Below are positions 50,963-61,975 of a stretch of 64,000 bases of DNA, one piece after another; positions within the stretch are counted from its first letter, which is position 1; each line of letters opens with the position of its first letter. This DNA comes from JABFSM01 sp963762545 (GTDB lineage Bacteria > Gemmatimonadota > Gemmatimonadetes > Gemmatimonadales > GWC2-71-9). Below the pieces are notes generated by a model, which worked only from the letters and a program-made list of their open reading frames with translations, was not told where the DNA came from and made no database searches. A program made the position numbers and the translations under genes. The DNA lies in the NCBI GenBank assembly GCA_963762545.1, contig CAVXLC010000002.1, forward strand, positions 496,001-560,000, given 5' to 3'.

Positions 50963-51549
50963 GACGTCGTGAGCTGATTCACCGGGGGGCCCTCGCCGCC
51001 GCCGCGCTGGCCCTCGGGGTGCGCCGGGGTCTGGGACAGACTCCGGCCCAGGATTCCGCCAGCGCCGATCCGCTCTACCGGCCCGACCTGGTACAGCAGC
51101 GCGGTGCCGCCACGGCGTCCGACAACGACCCCGTGGTGAAGGACCTCGAGCACCGGCTCAAGTGCACTTGTGGCTGCAACCTCGACATCTACACCTGCCG
51201 CACCACGGATTTCACCTGCACCTACTCTCCCTCGTTGCACCAGGAAGTCCTCGCCCTGCGCGGGGCGGGCAAGGGACCCGAGGACGTCGTGGCGGCCTTC
51301 GTGTCCAAATACGGGGAGCAGATCCTGATGGCACCGCCTCCCCGCGGATTCAATCTGGCCGGGTATCTGGTTCCGGGAACGCTGGTGGCCCTGGCCGGGT
51401 CCGCACTGGCCGCGGTGCTGGTGCGACGCAGCCGCCACACGGCGGCCCTGGCGGAGGCGGCACCCTCCCGGAAGGCGGTGGAGCCCGGTGAACCCAGCCT
51501 CGAAGACCGCGAGCGCCTCCGCCGCGCCCTGAGCCGAGTCCAGGACTGA
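50959..51549 (+). CDS. ccmH: Cytochrome c maturation protein CcmH with CxCxC motif
   Basis: 196 residues. A signal sequence (twin-arginine-like RRRELIHRGALAAAALAL) leads to the CcmH domain and a C-terminal membrane helix (LVPGTLVALAGSALAAVLV). The redox motif, LRCxxCQ in most bacteria, reads LKCTCGCNLDIYTC here, with three closely spaced cysteines and no CxxC; the following CTYSPSLHQEVLAL is the usual family continuation. CcmH keeps apocytochrome cysteines reduced for haem attachment. Confidence 0.88.
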   Translation: MRRRELIHRGALAAAALALGVRRGLGQTPAQDSASADPLYRPDLVQQRGAATASDNDPVVKDLEHRLKCTCGCNLDIYTCRTTDFTCTYSPSLHQEVLALRGAGKGPEDVVAAFVSKYGEQILMAPPPRGFNLAGYLVPGTLVALAGSALAAVLVRRSRHTAALAEAAPSRKAVEPGEPSLEDRERLRRALSRVQD

Positions 51550-52067
51550 TGGCCCTCGAAGTGGTTGGGGCGCTCCTCATCGGCGCTCTGGTCCTGTGGC
51601 TGGTCTTTTCTCCGATGCTCGCGCCGAGCCCGGACATCCGGATGCCGCCGGAACCGGTGGCCGACGAAGAAACCCGCAGCGGCATTGCGCTCCTGGCGCT
51701 CAAGGAAATCGAATTCGACCGGGCCACCGGCAAGCTCTCCGACGGCGACTATGAACTCCTGAAGGAGCGCTACGGCAAGGAGGCGCTGCTCGCGCTGGAT
51801 CAGGACCGGCCCGACCCGAGGGCCCCGGCCAGCGACGATCCGGAGGCGATGGTTGCCGCGCGGGTGCAGCAGCTCCGCAGTGCCCAGCGCGCCGGAACTC
51901 CGGCGCCACCGCCTTGCCCTTCCTGCGGTCCCCGGCCCGAGCCGGACGCGCTGTTCTGCTCGTCCTGCGGCCGATCGCTCCGACCCGCGTTCTGCGTGTC
52001 CTGCGGCTCCGCGCTCGATGCCGACAGCCGGTTCTGCGCCGGATGCGGGAACCGGGTGGCTGCCTGA
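51549..52067 (+). CDS. CcmI-like protein fused to zinc ribbons
   Basis: 172 residues, with its ATG overlapping the ccmH stop by one base. The N-terminus is a membrane helix followed by LLALKEIEFDRATGKLSDGDYELLKERYGKE split over residues 49-78, the helical hairpin seen at the start of CcmI/CycH. In place of TPR repeats the C-terminus has four CxxC pairs (CPSCG, CSSCG, CVSCG, CAGCG) forming two zinc ribbons. CcmI normally guides apocytochromes to CcmH/F; the ribbons may serve that or a regulatory role. Confidence 0.7.
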   Translation: MALEVVGALLIGALVLWLVFSPMLAPSPDIRMPPEPVADEETRSGIALLALKEIEFDRATGKLSDGDYELLKERYGKEALLALDQDRPDPRAPASDDPEAMVAARVQQLRSAQRAGTPAPPPCPSCGPRPEPDALFCSSCGRSLRPAFCVSCGSALDADSRFCAGCGNRVAA

Positions 52068-52095
52068 GGAGTGGCGCGGGCGGCGCCCGCCCCGG

Positions 52096-52752
52096 TCACA
52101 ACCGCAGGCTCAGTCCCGCCTGGAGGGTGCGCCGCCAGGTACTCCGCAATCGGAACCCCTCCGGCAAATCCTCGACCTGAAACGGCGAGCCCGGGGTAAA
52201 CCCGAGCTCGCCGTCGATCGTCGCGACAAGCGAGCCGGTGAGCGAGAACTCGAGGCCCACGCCGGCTTGCGGACCGACCAGGGTCCGGATTGGCGTGCCC
52301 GGCGCTGACCAGCGCTCCAGCGTGATGCCGAGCGAAGACCGTAGCGCCGGGCCGCCCCGGAGCCGTGCCACCTGCGTGCTTGCGGACGCCGTGAAGCTGG
52401 CGAGATGGAATGCATTCTCCACGACGATGAGCACGCCCGCGCCCCCGCCGTCGGCGCCATCCGGCACCCCGCGGAACCCCAAGCCGGGCTGGCCGTATTT
52501 CGCAAAGAGCCCGAGCCGGGCCCGCTCGCGTCCGTACGTCACTCCCAGTCCCAACATGGTGGGCCGATAGGGCCGGAATACCAGGTCCATACTGGAGGGG
52601 TCGGTGCCGGCCGCCGCTCCGTTGAACGTGGAGGTTCCGACGGTGAGCACCATCCTCCACGCTCCCCCGCGCTTGGGCGGGAGCGGCTGGGCGCCGGCGG
52701 GGACCACCCCGGCCAGGTGGCTCAACAGGACGGACCCGAGCAGCATACGCAT
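52096..52752 (-). CDS. Small outer-membrane beta-barrel protein
   Basis: 218 residues with a signal peptide (MRMLLGSVLLSHLAGVVPAGAQP). The mature sequence consists of short amphipathic strands (TMLGLGVTYGRERARLGLFAKYG, VGLEFSLTGSLVATIDGELGF) and ends in GLSLRL, like eight- to ten-strand barrels of the OmpA/OmpW size class. The function is unknown. A ribosome binding site (GGGAGG) overlaps the end of the preceding lipoprotein gene, so the two probably share a transcript. Confidence 0.65.
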   Translation of the reverse strand: MRMLLGSVLLSHLAGVVPAGAQPLPPKRGGAWRMVLTVGTSTFNGAAAGTDPSSMDLVFRPYRPTMLGLGVTYGRERARLGLFAKYGQPGLGFRGVPDGADGGGAGVLIVVENAFHLASFTASASTQVARLRGGPALRSSLGITLERWSAPGTPIRTLVGPQAGVGLEFSLTGSLVATIDGELGFTPGSPFQVEDLPEGFRLRSTWRRTLQAGLSLRL

Positions 52753-52764
52753 TGGTCGGCCTCC

Positions 52765-54036
52765 CTAGTGCATTTCGAGCCGGATGGCTCCGTTGGTGAC
52801 GGTATTCTCGCCTTTCACGATCCAGTTGGCGTTCGGAAAATATTCCCGGGCCACGACGTCTTCGATGGCGTTGCCCACCAGGTCATCCTGGGTGGTGATC
52901 ACCGACCAGACGCTCTTGAGCAGCTGGAAGAGCGACTGGGCCTTCTTGAATGACTTGACCGAGAGCAGCGTGGTGTCCTTGCCGCCGGTCAGATCTCCGT
53001 AGGTCGTCAGGAGCTGTTGAAACATCCGGGCCACGCGGGCCGAGTCGGTCTTGATGACGCAGGCCCCGTCGTCGTCTTCCACGACCAGCACCCGCATGGA
53101 CTGTCCCGGGTGCTGGGCCTTGTAACTGTCCAGCTGGTATTGGCTGAAGAGGAGCACCGAGCCGCTCCATTCCGTGTCATTCTGGTCGAACTGATAGGGC
53201 GCGCCCGCGTTCTCTCCGGCGCACTGGTAGCTCTTCATGGCATTGGTGGTCCCGTCCTGCCCCAGCAGGTGCACCTCAAATTCGGGACTCCCCTTCAACC
53301 AACCCTCAAACGTCTGGGTGAACTTCGCGTACGTCATGTAGAGCCCCGGGCTGACCAGGGAGGCTCCCCCTCCGGCTCCACCGCCCCCGGCTCCGCCGCC
53401 ACCCCCCGCCGGCCCGCCCCCGGTAAACCCGCCGGCGTCCGGGTCACAGGTCATACACCCGTCGAAGTACGCCATGGCCGCTTCATGGAACCCGGATTCG
53501 GCTCGCCCCAGGGCGATGACCGGCGTGTTCGGCGGCCGGCTGGCGTCGAGGAGGTGACGGCGTCCCTCCGGGTCGAACGCCACCGGACGGTCCTGGTCGT
53601 GTTCCGCCGTGGCTACCAGCACGTCCAGGGTGCCGTGCCACCGGGCCCGGTGCTCCGGTACCGGGAGGTAGATCTCGATCGACGGAGACCCGTCGAGGTC
53701 GGCATCCAGATCGGCTGGCGGCTCCGCCGCCAGGCCCGCCAGACGGCGCCGCACCGCTCCCTGGTTTCCATCCAGCAATCGTTGCAGGTGCACCTTGCCC
53801 TCGGGCTCGGCGCTGCTCTTGAGGGCCCGGGCCACCAGCGCGCGGAAATCATCGTTCCGAAGCGCCTTGGCGAAACGGCGGGCCAGCCGTTCGTTGCGGG
53901 CCTGCTCCGGCGACGGGGGCGCGACGAGGCTGGCGGCATCGGCGCCGGCGGGTTCCACCGGGGTGGACCGGTCGGCGCAGGCCGCGGTGACGAGGAGCGC
54001 GGCCAGCAAGGCCGCGCGATGGGAGAGCCGAGACAT
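52765..54036 (-). CDS. Exported lipoprotein of unknown function
   Basis: 423 residues, strong AAGGAGG ribosome binding site. The signal peptide ends in a lipobox (LLVTAAC). An N-terminal helical part (NERLARRFAKALRNDDFRALVARALKSS) is followed by IEIYLPVPEHRARW, a pair of cysteines (CMTC), a glycine linker (GGGPAGGGGGAGGGGAGGG near residue 205), and a C-terminal domain. The first half loosely recalls the DUF3103 family; I do not recognise the second. The linker suggests two independently folded modules. Its function is unknown. Confidence 0.6.
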   Translation of the reverse strand: MSRLSHRAALLAALLVTAACADRSTPVEPAGADAASLVAPPSPEQARNERLARRFAKALRNDDFRALVARALKSSAEPEGKVHLQRLLDGNQGAVRRRLAGLAAEPPADLDADLDGSPSIEIYLPVPEHRARWHGTLDVLVATAEHDQDRPVAFDPEGRRHLLDASRPPNTPVIALGRAESGFHEAAMAYFDGCMTCDPDAGGFTGGGPAGGGGGAGGGGAGGGASLVSPGLYMTYAKFTQTFEGWLKGSPEFEVHLLGQDGTTNAMKSYQCAGENAGAPYQFDQNDTEWSGSVLLFSQYQLDSYKAQHPGQSMRVLVVEDDDGACVIKTDSARVARMFQQLLTTYGDLTGGKDTTLLSVKSFKKAQSLFQLLKSVWSVITTQDDLVGNAIEDVVAREYFPNANWIVKGENTVTNGAIRLEMH

Positions 54037-54160
54037 GAACCCCTCCTTGGGCGTGGGACCGTCCGGTGCCGGGGTGGACCGGTCGCGGTGGCGCCAAGGT
54101 GGGGCGGGGGACGCGAGGAGTTGTGACCGGCAACGCGCGCGCCGGTACCGAAACGCGGAG

Positions 54161-55885
54161 TTAGACCTCGAGGGACGCCAGTCGCCTGAGGCCCAGCCGG
54201 AGAGGGATGAGAACGGCGAGCGCGCAGATGCCCACCACGGCGATCATCGAGAACACCACCGAGCCCGGCGGCGCCGCCGGCTCACCCAGCTGCCAGGTCC
54301 GGAGCTGCTGGGCAACCGGCACCGACTCCACCATGATGATCACGGTGAGCAGGCTCACCGCCGCCATCATGAAGACCAGCCCGCCGAAGCTGGTCGGGAT
54401 CTGCGCCGCGTTCTCGGTGTCGAACTGCGGATAGAGCACGCCCATACCGAGCGCCAGTGCGCCGACGGCGAGGGTGTAGCACACCGTGGTGATGATGCTG
54501 AGCGCCATCATGAACGGCGGCGCCCGGAGGATCTGGTTGGTTACGATGCCGATGACCAGCGCCAGCACCAGGAGCGGCACCGTCCCCACCCAGTATTTGC
54601 TCCAGAGCATCGCCCGGAGATCGAGGGGGCTGGAGCGGAGCAGCCAGAGCTGGCGCCCCTCCAGCGAAATGGAGGGGAAGACGAACCGCGCCGCGATGGC
54701 CGACAGGACGAATCCGGAGAGGCCCTGGTTGAGAAACACGACGAGGGTGACCAGGACATAGGGCACCTTCTCGCCGGTATAGAGCGGGAGCGAGCGGATG
54801 TTGAAGATGTAGACCATCAGCAGGACGGCCAGCAGGATGAGCTGGCTCCACTGGGTCGCGTCGCGGAAGAACACCCGCACGTCCTTCATCACGAACTCGC
54901 GCTTGGTGACGTCCAGCCAGAACAGCAATCGGGAGCCGAGCCGCTGCCAGCCGGCGCGGCTGGTCCCCGAGTTGGCCCCCTCCTGCGACTTGGTGAATCC
55001 CGGCATGTAGAGCCGGCGATGCAGCGAGGCCCCGATCACGACGAAGGCGCCCGCGGTGGTCCAGAGCAGGATGATGGGCAACGGGTCTCCGATGCGGAGC
55101 AACCAGTTCATCAGCGCGCTGGAGGCCCACTCGCTGGGCAGCAGCGGATGGCTGGGGGTGCGAAGCAGCGAAATGAACTGCATCAGGTTCTGATATCCCT
55201 CCGGCCGGGCCAGCTGCTCGGGCCGGAGCAGCCGGAGAAACAGCATCATGGCCCCGCCGGCGGCGAGGGCGAGCAGGCTCAGCAGGTCACGGGCCCGGCG
55301 GGCCGGGAAGACGTTGACCAGCACCAGCGTCACGACGGAGCCGATGACGGTGGGCAGCAGGAAGAAGGGAAACAGCACGGCCAGCGCCACCAGCGGGAAC
55401 AGCGGCCCGCCGTTGAATACGATGCCATAGGCAGTAAGGAACGGCACCACCATGAGGACGACCATCCAGGAGGAATGGACCAGCGTCTCCCCCAGCTTGG
55501 CCAGGTAGAGCCAGATCCAGTCCACCGGGGCCGCGACCAGCATGTCGAGGTCCTTGGCCAGGAAGTAGGTCGAGAGGGCGGTGACCAGGTTGGAGAGGAG
55601 CAGGATGGCCGCGAAGGCGAGCAGCGCCACCGCCAGCATCTTGCCTGCCATCAGCGGGCCGATCTCCTCCACGTTCTTGATGTAGCGGAGAATCCGGTAG
55701 GATACGCCGAACAGGCCGGCCCAGAAACACCCGCCGAGCACCAGGAGCAGCAGCGCCCGGGCGCCCCCGCCTGGCCGGCGGATGGTCACCCGGGCGCGAA
55801 AGCTCTGCCATTTGGGTTTGAGAATGGCGAGGACGCCGGGCGACCGGCGGATCGCCTCAGCGTTGGAAGAGATCGCTGAGCTCAT
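54161..55885 (-). CDS. ABC-2-type transporter permease (putative exporter)
   Basis: 574 residues with about 12 membrane helices, a double-length permease. Its start lies inside the preceding ATPase gene (29-base overlap), which fixes the pair. The fold resembles the large putative ABC exporter family, with a soluble stretch between the halves (RLGSRLLFWLDVTKREFVMKDVRVFFRD). The substrate is unknown. It is the last gene of the TPR/transglutaminase-like/ATPase/permease unit. Confidence 0.8.
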   Translation of the reverse strand: MSSAISSNAEAIRRSPGVLAILKPKWQSFRARVTIRRPGGGARALLLLVLGGCFWAGLFGVSYRILRYIKNVEEIGPLMAGKMLAVALLAFAAILLLSNLVTALSTYFLAKDLDMLVAAPVDWIWLYLAKLGETLVHSSWMVVLMVVPFLTAYGIVFNGGPLFPLVALAVLFPFFLLPTVIGSVVTLVLVNVFPARRARDLLSLLALAAGGAMMLFLRLLRPEQLARPEGYQNLMQFISLLRTPSHPLLPSEWASSALMNWLLRIGDPLPIILLWTTAGAFVVIGASLHRRLYMPGFTKSQEGANSGTSRAGWQRLGSRLLFWLDVTKREFVMKDVRVFFRDATQWSQLILLAVLLMVYIFNIRSLPLYTGEKVPYVLVTLVVFLNQGLSGFVLSAIAARFVFPSISLEGRQLWLLRSSPLDLRAMLWSKYWVGTVPLLVLALVIGIVTNQILRAPPFMMALSIITTVCYTLAVGALALGMGVLYPQFDTENAAQIPTSFGGLVFMMAAVSLLTVIIMVESVPVAQQLRTWQLGEPAAPPGSVVFSMIAVVGICALAVLIPLRLGLRRLASLEV

Positions 55886-56615
55886 GCTCGGACAGCCCGC
55901 CGGTCAGCTTGAGGAAGAGATCCTCCAGGGACGCGTTCCCGGAGGAGGTCTGGGCCCGCAGCTCCTCCATGGTGCCGGACACCGCCACCCGGCCTCCCTG
56001 CACGATCGCGATCCGGTCGCACATCGCTTCCGCGATCTCCAGCGTATGGGTGCTCATCAGGACCGTGCCGCCGCGGGTCACGAATTCCCGCAGCAGGTCC
56101 TTGAGCAGCCGGGCGCTCTTGGGATCGAGCCCCACCATCGGCTCGTCCACGACGATGACCTCGGGCCGGTGCACCAGCGCGCTCGAGATGATCAGCTTCT
56201 GGCGCATCCCGTGGCTGTAGGATTCGGTGAGCTCGTCCTTCCACGGCGCGAGCTCGAAGAGCTCCAGCAGCTCGTCGATCCGGCGCTCGATCTCGATCCC
56301 ACCCTGGCCGTACAACCCCGCGACGAAGCGAAGGAACTCCGCGCCGGTCAGCTTGTCGTAGACGAACGGGCGATCCGGAATGAACCCGAGCCGGCTCTTG
56401 GCGACCAGCGGGCTCTGCTGGATATCGATGCCGGCGATCTTCACGGTGCCGGAGCTGGGCTGCAGGATGCCCGCGATCATCCGCATGGTGGTGGTCTTCC
56501 CGGCCCCGTTGGGGCCGAGCAGGCCGTACAGCTCACCTGCTGGAATCGTGAGATTGATTCCATCGACGGCGGTGAACCGGCCATATCGCTTGGTGAGGTT
56601 GCTGAGCTCGATCAT
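55857..56615 (-). CDS. ABC transporter ATP-binding protein
   Basis: 252 residues from the ATG overlapping the transglutaminase-like stop (ATGA). Walker A GPNGAGKTTT (near residue 35), signature SYSHGMRQKLIISSAL, Walker B VIVVDEPMVGLDP and the H-loop STHT are all intact. The type is the CcmA/NatA-like subfamily that drives ABC-2 permeases. It pairs with the permease encoded next. Confidence 0.93.
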   Translation of the reverse strand: MIELSNLTKRYGRFTAVDGINLTIPAGELYGLLGPNGAGKTTTMRMIAGILQPSSGTVKIAGIDIQQSPLVAKSRLGFIPDRPFVYDKLTGAEFLRFVAGLYGQGGIEIERRIDELLELFELAPWKDELTESYSHGMRQKLIISSALVHRPEVIVVDEPMVGLDPKSARLLKDLLREFVTRGGTVLMSTHTLEIAEAMCDRIAIVQGGRVAVSGTMEELRAQTSSGNASLEDLFLKLTGGLSEHELSDLFQR

Positions 56616-58165
56616 TGGGGCCGACGAACCGGCAAAAACCGCGCCGAGGCGGTGACCGGGAGCAGATCCACGGGATCGCTCCGTTCTCCTAGCGCGAGGC
56701 GGATCAGGGACGCCGAGGCGGGGAAATGCCCGTAAGTCGGGTCTGCCGCTACCCATCCGCCGATCCAGAGCTCGGCCCAGGCGTGACCGAAGCTCCCCTT
56801 GGGCAGTACGGCGAGCCCGGTGACGACCCGGGCCGGGATCCCGACGGCCCGGGCCAAAGTCGCCAGGAGCCGTGCCTTGCCGTCGGCGTTGCCGCGCCGG
56901 GTCCGCAGCGCCTGGCCCGCGGTGGCCGCGCCGGTCTCGCTCTCGTCCGTGGCCACCTGGTCCGCGACCCACCGGGTGAGCCGCTCGGCGCTGTCGCGCG
57001 CGGTCCGGGCGCCGGTCACGGCGCGACTCGCGGCGCTTGCGATGCCCGGGTCGAGCACCGGCGTATCCCAGGCGGGCCCCAGCGCGTAGCGCGCTTGGCG
57101 GCTGTCGTGCTGGATCGTATCGGGGGGCGTGGCGCGGTAGACGGTGACCGTGTCTCCCTGCACGACCTGGCGCCCGCCGGCGAGCGCCCGGGACTGTCCC
57201 GGTACCGCGGCGGCGCTGTCCCGCAGCAGGAGGAAGGACCGCGCGGCGGCGGCGGTGTCGGGCGAGACCCCGGAGCTGCTCACGGCGATCATGCCGGGAA
57301 TCGCCCGGCGCCAGTCGGATCGTTGGCCGCCCCGGGCCTGCCGGTAGTTGTTGCGGACGATCTCGAACGCCGAGCGCACCAGGGTCAACCCACCCGCGGT
57401 TTCCTGACGGAGCAGCGCGCCGGTCTCGTCGACCCACGAGACGGTCGGGGCACCCGGCGCATCGTGCTCCAGCCGCCAGCCTCGCACAGTGTCGGCGGTG
57501 GCGGGAACCCATTCCTCCTTGGTCCGGTCCCAGACCGCGCTGTCGGGCACGACGAAGGTGGATTCGGCCGTGACGGTGACGGTGACGGACCGGGTCCGGG
57601 CGCTGCCCAGATCGAGCAGCGGCGCCTCGAACCGGCCGCCGGCATGGAGGTGACCGCCGAAGGCCGCGCGATAGGGGAGCATCACCGCCAGCATCGCGTC
57701 GGTCGGGACACGGATCCGCATCCTGGCCCGGGCACCGTCCGGGCCTTCGCTGTTGGCGAGCGCCAGGATCGAATCCTCCGTCAGGGTGCCCTCGAGTTTT
57801 TCCCGTTGGCCGATGCCGTAGACCGTCCGGGTGAACTGGCGCAGCCGGAGCGACCGGGAAAGGGCGTATTCCGAACCGCGGGCCAGCTGCGCGGTGCTGT
57901 CGCCCTGAGGCAGGTCGAGCACCAGGAGCTCGGTGAGCCGCACGCCGTCGATGAGCGTATCCACCGACAGGTTGAGCTGGCCGATCTGCCGGGCGCCGGC
58001 GTACACCGCGAAGTACTGCGCGCCCGGCGCGAGCCGCCGGGTCCGGACCGCGGTATCGGCGGACTCACCCTGGGACGACTGGCGGCGGGCCAGCCAGGCC
58101 AGCGCCACCGCCCAGCCCAGCAACACCAGCCGACCGATGTTCCTGCGGCTCAATCCGATTTCCAT
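56612..58165 (-). CDS. Transglutaminase-like protein lacking the catalytic cysteine
   Basis: 517 residues with one N-terminal membrane helix (LVLLGWAVALAWLA), so anchored with its bulk outside the cytoplasm. The C-terminal 140 residues form a transglutaminase-like core. The block expected to be RxGDCxxxA reads RRGNADGKARLL, with A427 at the cysteine position, while H461 (FGHAWAELW) and D475 (DPTYG) are kept. It therefore probably lacks thiol chemistry and may bind peptides or serve as scaffold. It overlaps genes on both sides (ATGA), upstream of the ABC transporter pair. Confidence 0.8.
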   Translation of the reverse strand: MEIGLSRRNIGRLVLLGWAVALAWLARRQSSQGESADTAVRTRRLAPGAQYFAVYAGARQIGQLNLSVDTLIDGVRLTELLVLDLPQGDSTAQLARGSEYALSRSLRLRQFTRTVYGIGQREKLEGTLTEDSILALANSEGPDGARARMRIRVPTDAMLAVMLPYRAAFGGHLHAGGRFEAPLLDLGSARTRSVTVTVTAESTFVVPDSAVWDRTKEEWVPATADTVRGWRLEHDAPGAPTVSWVDETGALLRQETAGGLTLVRSAFEIVRNNYRQARGGQRSDWRRAIPGMIAVSSSGVSPDTAAAARSFLLLRDSAAAVPGQSRALAGGRQVVQGDTVTVYRATPPDTIQHDSRQARYALGPAWDTPVLDPGIASAASRAVTGARTARDSAERLTRWVADQVATDESETGAATAGQALRTRRGNADGKARLLATLARAVGIPARVVTGLAVLPKGSFGHAWAELWIGGWVAADPTYGHFPASASLIRLALGERSDPVDLLPVTASARFLPVRRPQ

Positions 58166-58962
58166 CAGCGAATCCCGGCCTCGCGCGCCTTCTTGTGCAT
58201 GGCCATGGCCTGGTCGGTGCGTCCCAGGCGGTCGAGCAGGCGGCCCATCAGCTTGTAGGTGCGGGGACGCTCGGGCGCCAGGGCGGCGGCTCGCTCGAGC
58301 GCCGCCAGCGCGCCGGCGAGGTCGCCCTGGGCCTCAAGCGCTTCGCCCAGGTAGTAAGTCGCGTCGGGATCATCCGGTGCGTGCCGGAGCGCTTCCCGGA
58401 GCGCGAGGGTGGCGTCCCCCCCGCGTCCCCGGCGCAGCAGGGCCAGACCGAGATGAAAATGAGCCGGCGCATGGGTCGGGTTGTGGCGAATCGCGTCGCG
58501 GAGGTCCTGTTCCGCCTCGGCGGTACGGCCCCGGCGCGCCAGAATGGCCCCCCGATGCACCAGCACCGGGACCGGCTCGGCGGCGTGGGTGAGCGCCAGG
58601 GAGAGCTCCTCGAGCGCGGCCTCGGGATCGTCGCCTTCGTCGAGCAGCTCGGCCAGCAGGGTCCGCACCACCGCGTCGTTCGCGGCATCGTCGAGATACC
58701 GGCGGAGCAACAGCAGCGCGTCGAGGCGCCGGCCCGCCGCGACCAGCTCGCGGGCCCGGCGGGGAACCCGCAGGCGCTCGGGCTCATCGGTGGCGGGGGC
58801 GCCGGAAAGCGAGTGTCCCGGGACGTCGGTGCCGAAGGGGCGCAGCCACGCCACCTCGTCGACGACGGGGCCGACCGGATCGCCTTCGAGGTCGGCGCGA
58901 TCGAAGCCCTCGAGCGCGGCCTCGTCGGGCTCGGGTGACCGGGAGTTGCGGAGGCGGCGCAT
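58165..58962 (-). CDS. TPR-repeat protein heading the transporter operon
   Basis: 265 residues from the ATG at 58962 (MRRLRNSRSPEP). A charged N-terminal third is followed by at least four TPR units from about residue 75 (for example EAALEELSLALTHAAEPVPV, EAEQDLRDAIRHNPTHAPAH, DATLALREALRHAPDDPDAT, GALAALERAAALAPERPRTY). No signal peptide is seen. It likely scaffolds protein contacts. Its stop overlaps the transglutaminase-like start (ATGA). Confidence 0.78.
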   Translation of the reverse strand: MRRLRNSRSPEPDEAALEGFDRADLEGDPVGPVVDEVAWLRPFGTDVPGHSLSGAPATDEPERLRVPRRARELVAAGRRLDALLLLRRYLDDAANDAVVRTLLAELLDEGDDPEAALEELSLALTHAAEPVPVLVHRGAILARRGRTAEAEQDLRDAIRHNPTHAPAHFHLGLALLRRGRGGDATLALREALRHAPDDPDATYYLGEALEAQGDLAGALAALERAAALAPERPRTYKLMGRLLDRLGRTDQAMAMHKKAREAGIR

Positions 58963-59006
58963 GGATGAAAGGTAAGAGGTGCGAGGGGAGAAACGAGAGG
59001 GCGGAG

Positions 59007-59035
59007 TTGAATGCCGCCACGCTTCCCGGTATTTT
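59007..59035 (+). promoter_or_regulatory. Candidate promoter of uvrA
   Basis: TTGAAT (59007-59012) and TATTTT (59030-59035) are 17 bases apart. Only nine bases separate the -10 box from the uvrA ATG, so a transcript from here would be almost leaderless; no Shine-Dalgarno sequence precedes the ATG. No LexA-type operator was recognised. Confidence 0.35.
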
Positions 59036-59044
59036 TGGCTTCTT

Positions 59045-61900
<2,856 letters not shown>

Positions 61901-61975
61901 CCACCGGCGAGGCGCCCCGGGCCCGAGTATGTTGTTCCCGACGCCATTCATCATCTCCCTGCCCCACGACCGGTC

